Assembly: GCA_910574915.1 (NCBI GenBank)
Contig: CAJTCR010000018.1
Location: 5,401-69,400, forward strand
Source: Eubacteriaceae bacterium
GTDB lineage: Bacteria; Bacillota; Clostridia; Lachnospirales; Lachnospiraceae
Length of the DNA: 64,000 nucleotides
Reading direction: 5' to 3'
This document shows, piece by piece, positions 16,685-24,729 of the stretch (position 1 is the stretch's first letter; the number at the start of each line of letters is the position of its first letter). The notes below the pieces were generated by a model, which was given only the letters and a program-made list of their open reading frames with translations, had not been told where the DNA came from and did no database searches. A program made the translations under genes and the position numbers.

Positions 16685-18181
16685 ATGCAGACAAAAAATT
16701 ACAAATTTTGGTTTTGTACTGGTTCGCAGGATTTGTATGGAGACGAGTGTTTAAGCCATGTGGCAGCCCACTCAAAGGAAATGGTGGACTTTATGAACAA
16801 GTCCGGCATTTTGCCGTTTGAAGTAGTATGGAAACCAACATTGATTACCAATGAGCTGATCAGAAAGACCTTTAACGAGGCAAATACGGACGACGAATGC
16901 GCGGGCGTGATTACATGGATGCACACATTCTCTCCGGCAAAGTCGTGGATTCTCGGATTAAAGGAGCTGAGAAAGCCGTTATGCCACCTGCATACGCAGT
17001 ACAATCAGGAGATCCCATACGATACGATCGATATGGACTTTATGAACGAAAACCAGGCGGCACATGGTGACAGAGAATATGGGCATATGGTAACACGTAT
17101 GGGCATTGAGCGCAAGATTATTGCAGGCTTTTGGAAAGATGAGAAGGTGATCGCAAGAATCGCTTCCTGGATGCGTGTGGCACTGGGCGTGATTGAAAGC
17201 AGCCATTTGCGTGTGATGAGAGTCGCAGACAATATGCGCAACGTAGCCGTTACCGAAGGCGACAAGGTAGAAGCACAGCTTAAGTTCGGATGGGAAGTGG
17301 ATGCATATCCGGTAAATGAGATTGCAGAGTCGGTGGCGGCAGTATCTGAATCGGATACGAACGCATTGGTAGATGAATATTACGATACGTATGAGATCTT
17401 GCTGGAAGGCAGAGATCCAGAAGAGTTTAAAAAGCACGTTGCGGTACAGGCACAGATTGAAATTGGCTTTGAGCGCTTTTTGGAAGAGAAAAACTATCAG
17501 GCGATCGTGACACATTTTGGCGACCTTGGCTCGTTAAAGCAGCTCCCGGGGCTTGCGATCCAAAGATTAATGCAAAAAGGCTACGGATTTGGCGCGGAAG
17601 GCGACTGGAAAGTGGCTGCAATGGTTCGCCTTATGAAGATTATGACGACAGGCATGAAGGATGCAAAAGGTACTTCCATGATGGAAGACTATACTTACAA
17701 CCTGGTGCCTGGCAAGGAAGGCATTTTGCAGTCCCATATGCTGGAAGTATGCCCGTCGGTTGCAGACGGCAAGATCAGCATTAAGTGCCAGCCGCTGTCA
17801 ATGGGCAATCGGGAAGATCCGGCGCGCCTTGTATTTACATCCAAAGAAGGCGCTGGCGTTGCAGTTTCCCTCGTAGATCTGGGCGACCGTTTCCGCCTGC
17901 TGATTAATGACGTGGAATGCAAAAAGGTAGAAAAACCGATGCCGCATCTTCCGGTAGGCTCGAACTTCTGGGTACCGAAGCCAGATTTTTATACAGGGCT
18001 TGAGGCTTGGATTCTTGCCGGCGGCGCGCATCATACGGCATTTACTTATGACCTGACTTCTGAGCAGATCGGAGACTGGGCAGCTATGATGGGCATTGAG
18101 CCAGTCTACATTACAGACGGTGTAACGATTCCGCAGCTTAAGAGAGACTTAATGCTTGGAAGCGTTGTATACGGCAAATAA
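16685..18181 (+). CDS. araA: L-arabinose isomerase
   Basis: The 498-residue enzyme converts L-arabinose to L-ribulose in the cytosol with Mn2+. Length matches the family (about 500). The metal/catalytic residues fall in recognisable blocks: GFGAEGDW with Glu305, MMEDYTYN for the second Glu, SHMLEVCP for the first His, and GGAHHTAF for the second His. AGGAGG precedes the ATG. It is the first gene of a six-gene operon with transaldolase, split transketolase, araD and an aldose epimerase. The expected next enzyme, ribulokinase, is not in the window. Confidence 0.96.
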   Translation: MQTKNYKFWFCTGSQDLYGDECLSHVAAHSKEMVDFMNKSGILPFEVVWKPTLITNELIRKTFNEANTDDECAGVITWMHTFSPAKSWILGLKELRKPLCHLHTQYNQEIPYDTIDMDFMNENQAAHGDREYGHMVTRMGIERKIIAGFWKDEKVIARIASWMRVALGVIESSHLRVMRVADNMRNVAVTEGDKVEAQLKFGWEVDAYPVNEIAESVAAVSESDTNALVDEYYDTYEILLEGRDPEEFKKHVAVQAQIEIGFERFLEEKNYQAIVTHFGDLGSLKQLPGLAIQRLMQKGYGFGAEGDWKVAAMVRLMKIMTTGMKDAKGTSMMEDYTYNLVPGKEGILQSHMLEVCPSVADGKISIKCQPLSMGNREDPARLVFTSKEGAGVAVSLVDLGDRFRLLINDVECKKVEKPMPHLPVGSNFWVPKPDFYTGLEAWILAGGAHHTAFTYDLTSEQIGDWAAMMGIEPVYITDGVTIPQLKRDLMLGSVVYGK

Positions 18182-18342
18182 AACAGTTTGAAAGTAAAGC
18201 GGATGCCGCGGCACTGCATGGCAGCTTTCCTATAGATATGGGGAGCGGCACTGCGGCTGCGGGAACCTGCTTGCTGATAGATATTATAAAGAATTGAAAC
18301 AAGGATATGGGGTATACCCAAAAATGGAAGGAGAACCAAATT

Positions 18343-18984
18343 ATGAAATTTTTCGTGGACACAGCGATCGTTGAAGAGATCAAAAAGGCAAATGACATGG
18401 GGGTTATCTGCGGCGTAACGACAAATCCGTCTTTAATTGCAAAATCAGGAAGAGATTTTGCGGATGTGATTAAAGAGATTACAGACATCGTAGACGGCGC
18501 GATCAGCGGTGAAGTAAAAGCTACGACACAGGATGCAGAAGGCATGATCGCAGAAGGGCGTGAAATCGCAAAGATCCATCCGAATATGGTAGTAAAGATT
18601 CCGATGACGGTAGAAGGCTTAAAGGCTGTAAAACAGTTGTCACAGGAAGGGATCAAGACAAATGTAACGCTGATCTTTAATGCAAACCAGGCATTGCTTG
18701 CCGCACGCGCCGGCGCTACCTATGTATCTCCGTTTTTGGGACGCTTAGACGATATTTCTGTACCGGGTGTTGACCTGATCCGTACGATTGCGGATATTTT
18801 TGCAATTCATGAGATTGAAACAGAAATTATTGCGGCTTCGATCAGAAATCCGATTCATATTATTGACTGCGCGCTGGCTGGCGCACATATTGCGACCGTT
18901 CCTTACAGCGTGATTGAATCTATGACCAAGCATCCGCTGACAGATGCCGGCATTGAAAAATTTATACAGGACAGCTCCAAATAA
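18343..18984 (+). CDS. transaldolase (FSA/TalC type)
   Basis: The 213-residue protein is a short-type transaldolase: the opening [22 protein letters not shown] at 27-32 and the Schiff-base Lys85 in VVKIPMT match fructose-6-phosphate aldolase/TalC proteins (about 215-220 residues). The transketolase genes next to it argue for transaldolase activity in the non-oxidative pentose phosphate pathway rather than fructose-6-phosphate cleavage. ATG 18343 follows GGAAGGAG; the 162-bp gap before it shows only weak hairpins. Confidence 0.88.
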   Translation: MKFFVDTAIVEEIKKANDMGVICGVTTNPSLIAKSGRDFADVIKEITDIVDGAISGEVKATTQDAEGMIAEGREIAKIHPNMVVKIPMTVEGLKAVKQLSQEGIKTNVTLIFNANQALLAARAGATYVSPFLGRLDDISVPGVDLIRTIADIFAIHEIETEIIAASIRNPIHIIDCALAGAHIATVPYSVIESMTKHPLTDAGIEKFIQDSSK

Positions 18985-19017
18985 ACAGAACAAAGATGTT
19001 TGGGAAAGGATATTACT

Positions 19018-19857
19018 ATGACTGATTTAGAACTTCAGAAAATGGCAGTGGAAGTAAGAAAAGGCATCGTGACGGGGGTTCATGGCGCAAAAGCAGGGCA
19101 TCCGGGCGGCTCTTTGTCTTCTGCTGACGTATTTACGTATCTTTATTTTGAGGAAATGAATATTGACCCGAAGGATCCAAAAAAGGCAGACCGTGACCGT
19201 TTCGTACTGTCTAAGGGACACACGGCTCCGGGACTGTATTCGGTGCTTGCAAACAGAGGGTATTTTCCGGTAGAAGACCTGCCGACGCTGCGTCACGTAG
19301 GCTCTCATTTACAGGGGCATCCATGTATTCAGCATACGCCGGGGATCGATGCTTCTTCCGGCTCTCTCGGACAGGGGATTTCAGTGGCAGTGGGCATGGC
19401 GCTTTCTGCAAAGCTGAGCAATGACAGCTATCGTGTCTATACGCTGCTTGGCGACGGTGAGATTCAGGAAGGACAGGTATGGGAGGCGGCGATGTTCGCA
19501 GGGCACCGCAAGCTGGACAACCTGTGTGTGATCGTAGACAACAACGGCTTGCAGATCGATGGAAAGATCGATGACGTATGCTCTCCGTATCCGATTGACG
19601 AAAAGTTTAAAGCTTTTAATTTCCATGTAATTGCGGTAGCAGACGGAAACGATATGGCACAGCTTCGCGCTGCTTTTGACGAAGCAAAAGCGACAAAGGG
19701 GCAGCCGACTGCTATTGTAATGAAGACTGTCAAAGGCAAAGGGGTTTCCTTTATGGAAAACAAGGCAGGATGGCACGGCAAGGCTCCAAACGATGAGGAG
19801 TACGCAGTTGCGATGGAAGATCTTAAGAAAGCAGGTGAAGCATTATGTCAGATGTAA
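19018..19857 (+). CDS. transketolase, N-terminal subunit
   Basis: The 279-residue subunit carries the thiamine-diphosphate binding half: HPGGSLSSAD at the start, GSLGQGISVAVGMA, and the GDG motif (LLGDGEIQEGQVWEA...NN) that binds Mg2+ and diphosphate. It pairs with the C-terminal subunit encoded with a 13-nt overlap, as usual in Clostridia where transketolase is split. Together they exchange two-carbon units between pentose phosphates. ATG 19018 has GGAAAGGA upstream; the in-frame TTG at 19000 lies before it. Confidence 0.95.
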   Translation: MTDLELQKMAVEVRKGIVTGVHGAKAGHPGGSLSSADVFTYLYFEEMNIDPKDPKKADRDRFVLSKGHTAPGLYSVLANRGYFPVEDLPTLRHVGSHLQGHPCIQHTPGIDASSGSLGQGISVAVGMALSAKLSNDSYRVYTLLGDGEIQEGQVWEAAMFAGHRKLDNLCVIVDNNGLQIDGKIDDVCSPYPIDEKFKAFNFHVIAVADGNDMAQLRAAFDEAKATKGQPTAIVMKTVKGKGVSFMENKAGWHGKAPNDEEYAVAMEDLKKAGEALCQM

Positions 19858-20786
19858 AAAAGATTGCAACCAGAGAGAGTTACGGCAACGCTTTGGTAGA
19901 ACTCGGTAAAGAAGTGGACAACCTCGTAGTATTAGATGCGGATTTGGCTGAGGCAACAAAGACAGGTACATTTAAAAAAGCTTTTCCTGACAAACATATC
20001 GACTGCGGTATTGCAGAATGCAATATGGTAGGCATTGCGGCAGGCATCGCTGCAACCGGCAAGGTTCCATTTGTAAGCTCTTTTGCAATGTTTGCGGCTG
20101 GGCGTGCTTTTGAACAGGTGCGCAACTCTGTAGGATATCCGCACCTGAATGTAAAGATCGGTGCAACACATGCCGGCATTTCGGTCGGAGAAGACGGCGC
20201 AAGCCACCAGTGCAACGAAGATATTGCACTGATGCGTGTGATTCCTGGCATGGTAGTCATCAACCCTTCGGACGATGTAGAGGCAAAAGCGGCTGTCAAA
20301 GCGGCTTATGCACATGAAGGACCTGTTTACCTGAGATTTGGGCGCCTTGCGGCTCCGGTTATTAACGATCATGCAGATTACAAATTTGAGATCGGAAAAG
20401 GTGTGACGTTACGCGACGGAAAAGACCTTACACTGGTAGCGACCGGGCTTTGTGTTTCCGGCGCACTGGAAGCGGCAGAAAAGCTCGCGGCAGACGGCAT
20501 TGACGCAAGAGTCGTCAACATCCATACGATCAAGCCGATCGATGAAGAGCTGTTGGTCAAAGCAGCAAAAGAAACAGGTGAAATCATTACCGTTGAAGAG
20601 CATTCTGTGATCGGCGGCCTTGGCGGAGCGGTTGCGGAAGTACTGAGCGAAAAATGCCCGACAAAGATGCTGCGCATTGGCGTGGAAGATACATTTGGCG
20701 AATCAGGCCCTGCGGTACAGCTTTTGGAAAAATATGGGCTGGATGCGGCCGGCATTTATAAGAAAGTAAAAGCGTTTCATTCCTAA
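19845..20786 (+). CDS. transketolase, C-terminal subunit
   Basis: The 313-residue subunit holds the pyrimidine-binding half and the C-terminal domain: DADLAEATKTGTF, the Glu in DCGIAECNMVGIAAG that activates thiamine, FAMFAAGRAFEQVR, and ATHAGISVGEDGASHQ. The start overlaps the N-terminal subunit by 13 nt, implying coupled synthesis of a 1:1 complex. A hairpin lies between it and araD. Confidence 0.95.
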   Translation: MSDVKKIATRESYGNALVELGKEVDNLVVLDADLAEATKTGTFKKAFPDKHIDCGIAECNMVGIAAGIAATGKVPFVSSFAMFAAGRAFEQVRNSVGYPHLNVKIGATHAGISVGEDGASHQCNEDIALMRVIPGMVVINPSDDVEAKAAVKAAYAHEGPVYLRFGRLAAPVINDHADYKFEIGKGVTLRDGKDLTLVATGLCVSGALEAAEKLAADGIDARVVNIHTIKPIDEELLVKAAKETGEIITVEEHSVIGGLGGAVAEVLSEKCPTKMLRIGVEDTFGESGPAVQLLEKYGLDAAGIYKKVKAFHS

Positions 20787-20810
20787 TTAGGCGAAAAGAC
20801 GATTGGCACG

Positions 20811-20840
20811 GGCTGTTACATATGTGACAGCCTTGTGTTT
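20811..20840 (+). terminator. intra-operon hairpin, possible leaky terminator
   Basis: GGCTGTTA (20811-20818) pairs with TGACAGCC (20825-20832) with one wobble; CAC before and GTG after extend it with a bulge, and TTTTCT follows. It lies in the 99-bp gap between the transketolase C subunit and araD and may lower expression of the last two genes or stabilise the upstream message. Confidence 0.4.
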
Positions 20841-20885
20841 TCTAGTGGAAACGATCGGTATCAAAACGAAGCAGGAGACAAAAAG

Positions 20886-21581
20886 ATGTTAGAACAATTA
20901 AAAAAGCAGGTATACGAGGCAAATATGGAGCTGCCAAAGCGCGGGCTTGTGACCTATACATGGGGCAATGTCAGCGGGATCGACCGTGAGAGCGGTTACT
21001 TTGTAATCAAGCCAAGCGGCGTGGAATATGACGAACTGACGCCGGACGATATGGTTGTGATGGATCTTGATATGAACAAAATCGAAGGAAAATATAAGCC
21101 TTCTTCAGATACAGCCACCCATGCGGAGCTGTATAAAAAGTACCCTGAGATCGGCGGCGTCGTACATACGCATTCGACTGCCGCGACTTCCTGGGCACAG
21201 GCAGGCAGGAGCATTCCGCTGTACGGAACGACCCATGCAGATTATTTTCTCGGCGCGATTCCATGTGCAAGAAGCCTGACGCCGGAAGAGATCGACGGCG
21301 AATACGAGAAAAACACCGGGCTTGTCATTATTGAAACACTCGAACAAAACGGGATCAATCCTATGTATACGCCGGCAATCCTCTGTAAAAACCACGGCCC
21401 GTTTACCTGGGGCAAGGATGCAGGCCAGGCGGTATATAATGCAGTCGTACTGGAGGAAGTGGCAAAGATGGCATTTCATACAGAGCTGATTAACCCAAAA
21501 GCAGAGCCGGCTCCGCAGAGCATCAAGGACAAGCATTTTTACCGCAAACACGGTGCAAACGCTTATTACGGGCAGAACTGA
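20886..21581 (+). CDS. araD: L-ribulose-5-phosphate 4-epimerase
   Basis: The 231-residue class II aldolase-family epimerase makes D-xylulose 5-phosphate. Zinc ligands are in [12 protein letters not shown] (HxH about residues 95-97) and the later His in the ILCKNHGPF area; [20 protein letters not shown] is the phosphate-binding block. Length equals the usual 231. ATG 20886 has AGGAGA upstream, whereas the open frame from 20835 runs through a non-coding leader. The product feeds directly into the transketolase encoded upstream. Confidence 0.95.
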   Translation: MLEQLKKQVYEANMELPKRGLVTYTWGNVSGIDRESGYFVIKPSGVEYDELTPDDMVVMDLDMNKIEGKYKPSSDTATHAELYKKYPEIGGVVHTHSTAATSWAQAGRSIPLYGTTHADYFLGAIPCARSLTPEEIDGEYEKNTGLVIIETLEQNGINPMYTPAILCKNHGPFTWGKDAGQAVYNAVVLEEVAKMAFHTELINPKAEPAPQSIKDKHFYRKHGANAYYGQN

Positions 21582-21608
21582 CAAGGGCAAAAGAAAGGCA
21601 GAGATTAT

Positions 21609-22655
21609 ATGTATAAAGAATCGTTTGGCACAAGCAGGCAGGGAGAACCGGTCAATATTTATACGCTGGAAAATAAGGGCGGCAGGCAGGTGCGTGTGAC
21701 CGATTATGGTGCAGCGCTCGTTTCGATTACCGTACCAGACAGAGACGGCAAAATGCAGGACGTACTGCTTGGCTATGACAATGTGACCGGATATGAAAAT
21801 AATACCTGTTATTTTGGAGCAGTGATCGGAAGAAACGGCAACCGCATTGCAAATGCCCAGTGCGTAATCGGCGGTGTCTCCTATCAGCTAGACCGCAACG
21901 ACAATGAAAACAATCTGCATTCCGGCAGCAAGGGCATCGATACGATGATCTGGGATGTAAAGCAATATATGGACAATACGATCACGTTTACGTGCAAAAG
22001 TGCGGACAAAGAACAGGGATTTCCTGGAAATATGGACATACAGGTAACATACCTGCTGACCGATGACGACGCTTTGGAGATCTGCTATGAGGCGGTATCG
22101 GATCAGGATACGGTAGCAAATCTGACAAACCATGCGTATTTTAACCTGGCTGGGCACGCGTCCGGCAGCATTCTGGATCAGGAATTAATGCTGCGTGCTT
22201 CCCACTTTACGCCAGTAATAGATTCCAAGGCAATTCCGACCGGGGAGATTGCCCCAGTCGCGGGAACGCCGATGGACTTTACGACGGCAAAAACGATCGG
22301 GCGCGAGATCGACGCAGACGATACACAGGTCAATTACGGCGGAGGCTTTGACCATAATTTTGTCCTGGACAAAGCCGAAAAAGGCGCGTTTGAGCTGTTT
22401 GCCGAAGCATATGCGCCAAGCACAGGCATTGTGATGAAGGCGTATACAGACCTGCCGGGTGTTCAGTTTTATTCAGGAAACTTTATTACGACACAGGACG
22501 GAAAGCAGGGCGCTGTTTATGAAAAAAGACAGGGATTTTGCCTGGAGACGCAGTATTTTCCAAATGCAGTCAACGAACCTAATTTTGAATCGCCGATTTT
22601 AAAGGCGGGCGAAACGTATCGGACAAAGACACGTTATCAGTTCTCTGTAAGATAG
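21609..22655 (+). CDS. galM: aldose 1-epimerase (mutarotase)
   Basis: The 348-residue protein matches aldose 1-epimerases: IGRNGNRIANA near residue 80, NNLHSGSKGID with a catalytic His, TNHAYFNLAGH with the second, GGGFDHNFVLD, and the Glu near the end in CLETQYFPNAVNEPNF. In this operon it probably interconverts arabinose anomers to speed up isomerase supply. AAGAAAGGCAGAG lies upstream. A long inverted repeat follows 3 nt past the stop. Confidence 0.92.
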   Translation: MYKESFGTSRQGEPVNIYTLENKGGRQVRVTDYGAALVSITVPDRDGKMQDVLLGYDNVTGYENNTCYFGAVIGRNGNRIANAQCVIGGVSYQLDRNDNENNLHSGSKGIDTMIWDVKQYMDNTITFTCKSADKEQGFPGNMDIQVTYLLTDDDALEICYEAVSDQDTVANLTNHAYFNLAGHASGSILDQELMLRASHFTPVIDSKAIPTGEIAPVAGTPMDFTTAKTIGREIDADDTQVNYGGGFDHNFVLDKAEKGAFELFAEAYAPSTGIVMKAYTDLPGVQFYSGNFITTQDGKQGAVYEKRQGFCLETQYFPNAVNEPNFESPILKAGETYRTKTRYQFSVR

Positions 22656-22658
22656 GGT

Positions 22659-22722
22659 ATTTGTAAAAGTAAAAGTGCATGTTATGGCGATGGCTGTAAT
22701 GTGCGCTTTTACTTTTGCAAAT
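22659..22722 (+). terminator. inverted repeat at end of pentose operon
   Basis: ATTTGTAAAAGTAAAAGTGC pairs with the segment ending at 22722 with only wobble changes, around an 18-nt loop. There is no long T tract beyond the stem, though the right arm itself is T-rich. It likely ends the transcript. Confidence 0.5.
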
Positions 22723-22757
22723 ATGGTTTGTAATTTTGAATGAAAGGCGGTGCTTTT

Positions 22758-22829
22758 ATGATAAGTGTATTTTTGGGGCTGGATGAAGATGCTCTTATTG
22801 ATCCAAGCAGGCTTAAGTGGCTGCCTTAA
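22758..22829 (+). other. 23-codon ORF, probable relic
   Basis: A short frame (MISVFLGLDEDALIDPSR...) lies behind AAAGGCGG. It ends 5 nt before the convergent GrpB-family gene. It resembles the front end of a gene lost by deletion. No function assigned. Confidence 0.2.
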
Positions 22830-22833
22830 AAGC

Positions 22834-23370
22834 TCAGCGTTTACGCCACTTAGCTGCCATTAGTAAAATTTTTTCAATAAATGCACTTTTACCATTGATA
22901 TAGGCATTTCTATCCTCTGGATATTTTTTTGCTAAGTGTTCTTTTAATTCTGAATATTCCGCAGCCTCCTTTTCGTGGGTATTCAAATAGTCGCGCATAT
23001 TTATATAATTATTCCATGCCTCTTGTCCCCAAATGACTGCATGGATATAATGCGTGCATATATTATTTTCTAAATCGCCCACAACATACAAATGTTGATC
23101 AAGAGGGTATTGTTTATGATAAACAATATTATTTTTCATCAAATCGTCATTATGCTTTAAAATTTTATCAAAGCTACTCACGCCCACAACGATATCTATA
23201 ATAGGTTTTGCGCAGATGTTTTTTATTGCGGTACTTCCAATATGCTGTGCGTCTATCATATCGTCTTTTAAAATTTTTCTTAAACTGCCAATGGTCTCCT
23301 GTGCTATTATTTCCCATTCAATCTTATGTGGCTCAACTAAAACAGTTCCTCTTGCCAATCCAATTTGCAT
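22834..23370 (-). CDS. GrpB family protein
   Basis: The 178-residue protein belongs to the GrpB/UPF0157 family of nucleotidyltransferase-fold proteins. HIGSTAIKNICAKPIIDIVVGV (read in two parts) carries the GS and the Asp-x-x-Asp-like segment typical of the fold, HYIHAV and FRDYL-like NMRDYLNTHEKEAAEYSELK are family blocks, and KSAFIEKIL ends it. Biochemical role is not established for most members. It is single, on the minus strand, convergent with the pentose operon, and A+T-rich compared with it. Confidence 0.85.
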   Translation of the reverse strand: MQIGLARGTVLVEPHKIEWEIIAQETIGSLRKILKDDMIDAQHIGSTAIKNICAKPIIDIVVGVSSFDKILKHNDDLMKNNIVYHKQYPLDQHLYVVGDLENNICTHYIHAVIWGQEAWNNYINMRDYLNTHEKEAAEYSELKEHLAKKYPEDRNAYINGKSAFIEKILLMAAKWRKR

Positions 23371-23541
23371 ATAGGTACCTCCATAAATCCAGATTTTTCG
23401 CTGGCTCTATTATATCACTACGTCTTTCCAGATGAAAGGAGTTTTTACAAAATTTTACACATAAAATATCTATATCTGTCGATTATCCTGTTTTGGTATC
23501 TGCTTCCGACTCGTTCATTCGTGTACGAACGGTAAGCTGTA

Positions 23542-23974
23542 CTAGAGCGAACAAGTTTGAGTTACTTTGGTAAATTTTTACAAGAAGGGACGCCAGGAGA
23601 GAGGGTGAGTACACTCTGGCGGTGTCCGTTCCAGAATGTTAAGAATTGCTAGAGCGAACAAATTTGGAGTGGTTTGGTTGATTTTTACAGGAGAGGACGC
23701 CGGGAGAGAGATTGGGCATCCCCTGGCTGCGTCCGTTCCAGAATGCTAAGAAGCCCTATGTATCCTGCTGGTACGCTGTGGCTGCGGACGGTCGCGGCAC
23801 CTAGTTCGCTGCCTGCTGGCAACTAAAGGTGCCGCTTGGCTGCGCCCCTGGTTGTCCAGCAGAATACGAAGGGTTTCTAAGCATTCTTCCAAAGCCGCCG
23901 CCAGGGGATGCCCAACCTCTCTCCCGGCTGTTCTTCGCAAGTGCTGCCCAAACAAGCCCAATATGATTTGGTAG
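23542..23974. repeat. long foldback repeat, copy A (with tandem lead-in module)
   Basis: Two related 53-bp lead-in modules beginning CTAGAGCGAACAA start at 23542 and 23649. The second runs into a long imperfect palindrome (23699-23928): GGGAGAGAGATTGGGCAT on the left pairs with ATGCCCAACCTCTCTCCC on the right, the arms continue through CCAGCAGAATAC-like sequence, and GCGGCACCT/AGGTGCCGC close an inner stem. Similarity to copy B at 38258-38580 continues to about 23974. No real gene is present; open frames across it are by-products of the repeat. It may be a non-autonomous element or a structured RNA. Confidence 0.8.
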
Positions 23975-24034
23975 ATCTAGGATATATATAAAAGAGGGTA
24001 CAGAGCAGCTTCCTAATGGCGAAAGGATCAAAAT

Positions 24035-24076
24035 TGCCGGCAAAGAACCCATACGGTTTTTTGCCGGCAGTTTTTG
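24035..24076 (+). terminator. strong rho-independent terminator
   Basis: TGCCGGCAAAGAACC pairs with GGTTTTTTGCCGGCA across a 5-nt loop, followed by GTTTTTG. It ends whatever transcript crosses repeat A and insulates the palindrome and surface-protein gene downstream. Confidence 0.8.
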
Positions 24077-24095
24077 TTTCATATTAGGAATCCGA

Positions 24096-24363
24096 AAAAG
24101 TATACTTTTTCGGATTTAATATAGAAAAGAAAAATTTATTGCAAAATGCCAAAATATCACTTGAAAATTAACAAATTTGTAGTATAATACAATATGAACT
24201 GTGAACGCATTCCAAAATTTGGAAAAGTATACTTTTCCAAATTTTGGAATGCGTTCACAGTTCATATTGTATTATACTACAAATTTGTTAATTTTCAAGT
24301 GATATTTTGGCATTTTGCAATAAATTTTTCTTTTCTATATTAAATCCGAAAAAGTATACTTTT
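24096..24363. repeat. perfect 268-bp palindrome, zero spacer
   Basis: Position by position the arms 24096-24229 and 24230-24363 are exact reverse complements, with no loop. The 14-bp self-complementary core AAAAGTATACTTTT occurs at the left end (24096-24109), the centre (24223-24236) and the right end (24350-24363). Between cores lies one 113-bp unit, in opposite orientation in the two halves. The left outer core is flanked by TCCG/CGGA, the central one by TTTGG/CCAAA, and the right one has one flank of each type, as expected of recombination half-sites. Each unit holds promoter-like boxes. It could be an invertible cassette or an assembly fold-back. Confidence 0.9.
24161..24188 (+). promoter_or_regulatory. 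promoter inside the palindrome unit
   Basis: TTGAAA (24161-24166), 16 bp, TATAAT (24183-24188) with TAG just before the -10. It points right, toward the palindrome centre; the mirror copy in the other arm points left. Read from the left unit, transcription would cross the centre and proceed to the surface-protein gene. The orientation of this unit could therefore decide whether that gene is on. Confidence 0.55.
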
Positions 24364-24729
24364 CCAAATTGATTTAAAAACTGCGGATATAGTATTGGAT
24401 CACGTAAATTTTTGTGGATGCAGTAGGCAGCATTTGATTATCGTAAATTTATAGATGTTCTTTATCGTTGCCTCCTTACGCTGATGAATTGGGTGTGTGC
24501 CGGATTCACAAAAATTTGCGTAGTATCCTGCTTGTCTGCAACACAACGCTGATATAAAAATACCTGTTTCCCATTGCGGGCAGCAGTGTGGTGCTTGGGC
24601 GAGTGCATCGAACCAAAAGAGGACAGCAGGATTTTTATATAATTTAGGTAACTGTTCACGTATGTCTGCATTTGGCAGCAGTGTGTCTGTCAGCGGTACA
24701 TACACAAGTCAAAAAACGAGGAGGAGATC
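24364..24729 (+). other. long untranslated leader of the surface-protein gene
   Basis: About 366 bp separate the palindrome from the start codon, with no gene. It contains an inverted pair, ACGTAAATTTTTGTG (24402-24416) and CACAAAAATTTGCGT (24507-24521), and a weaker one joining GATATAAAAATACCTG and CAGGATTTTTATAT. If transcribed from the palindrome it would form a structured leader. I do not recognise a known riboswitch. Confidence 0.4.

Noticed and set aside
23746..24082. Open frames within repeat A (and 38461-38739 in repeat B)
   Set aside because: They arise from the palindromic repeat, have no ribosome binding site and differ between the copies by frame-changing positions.
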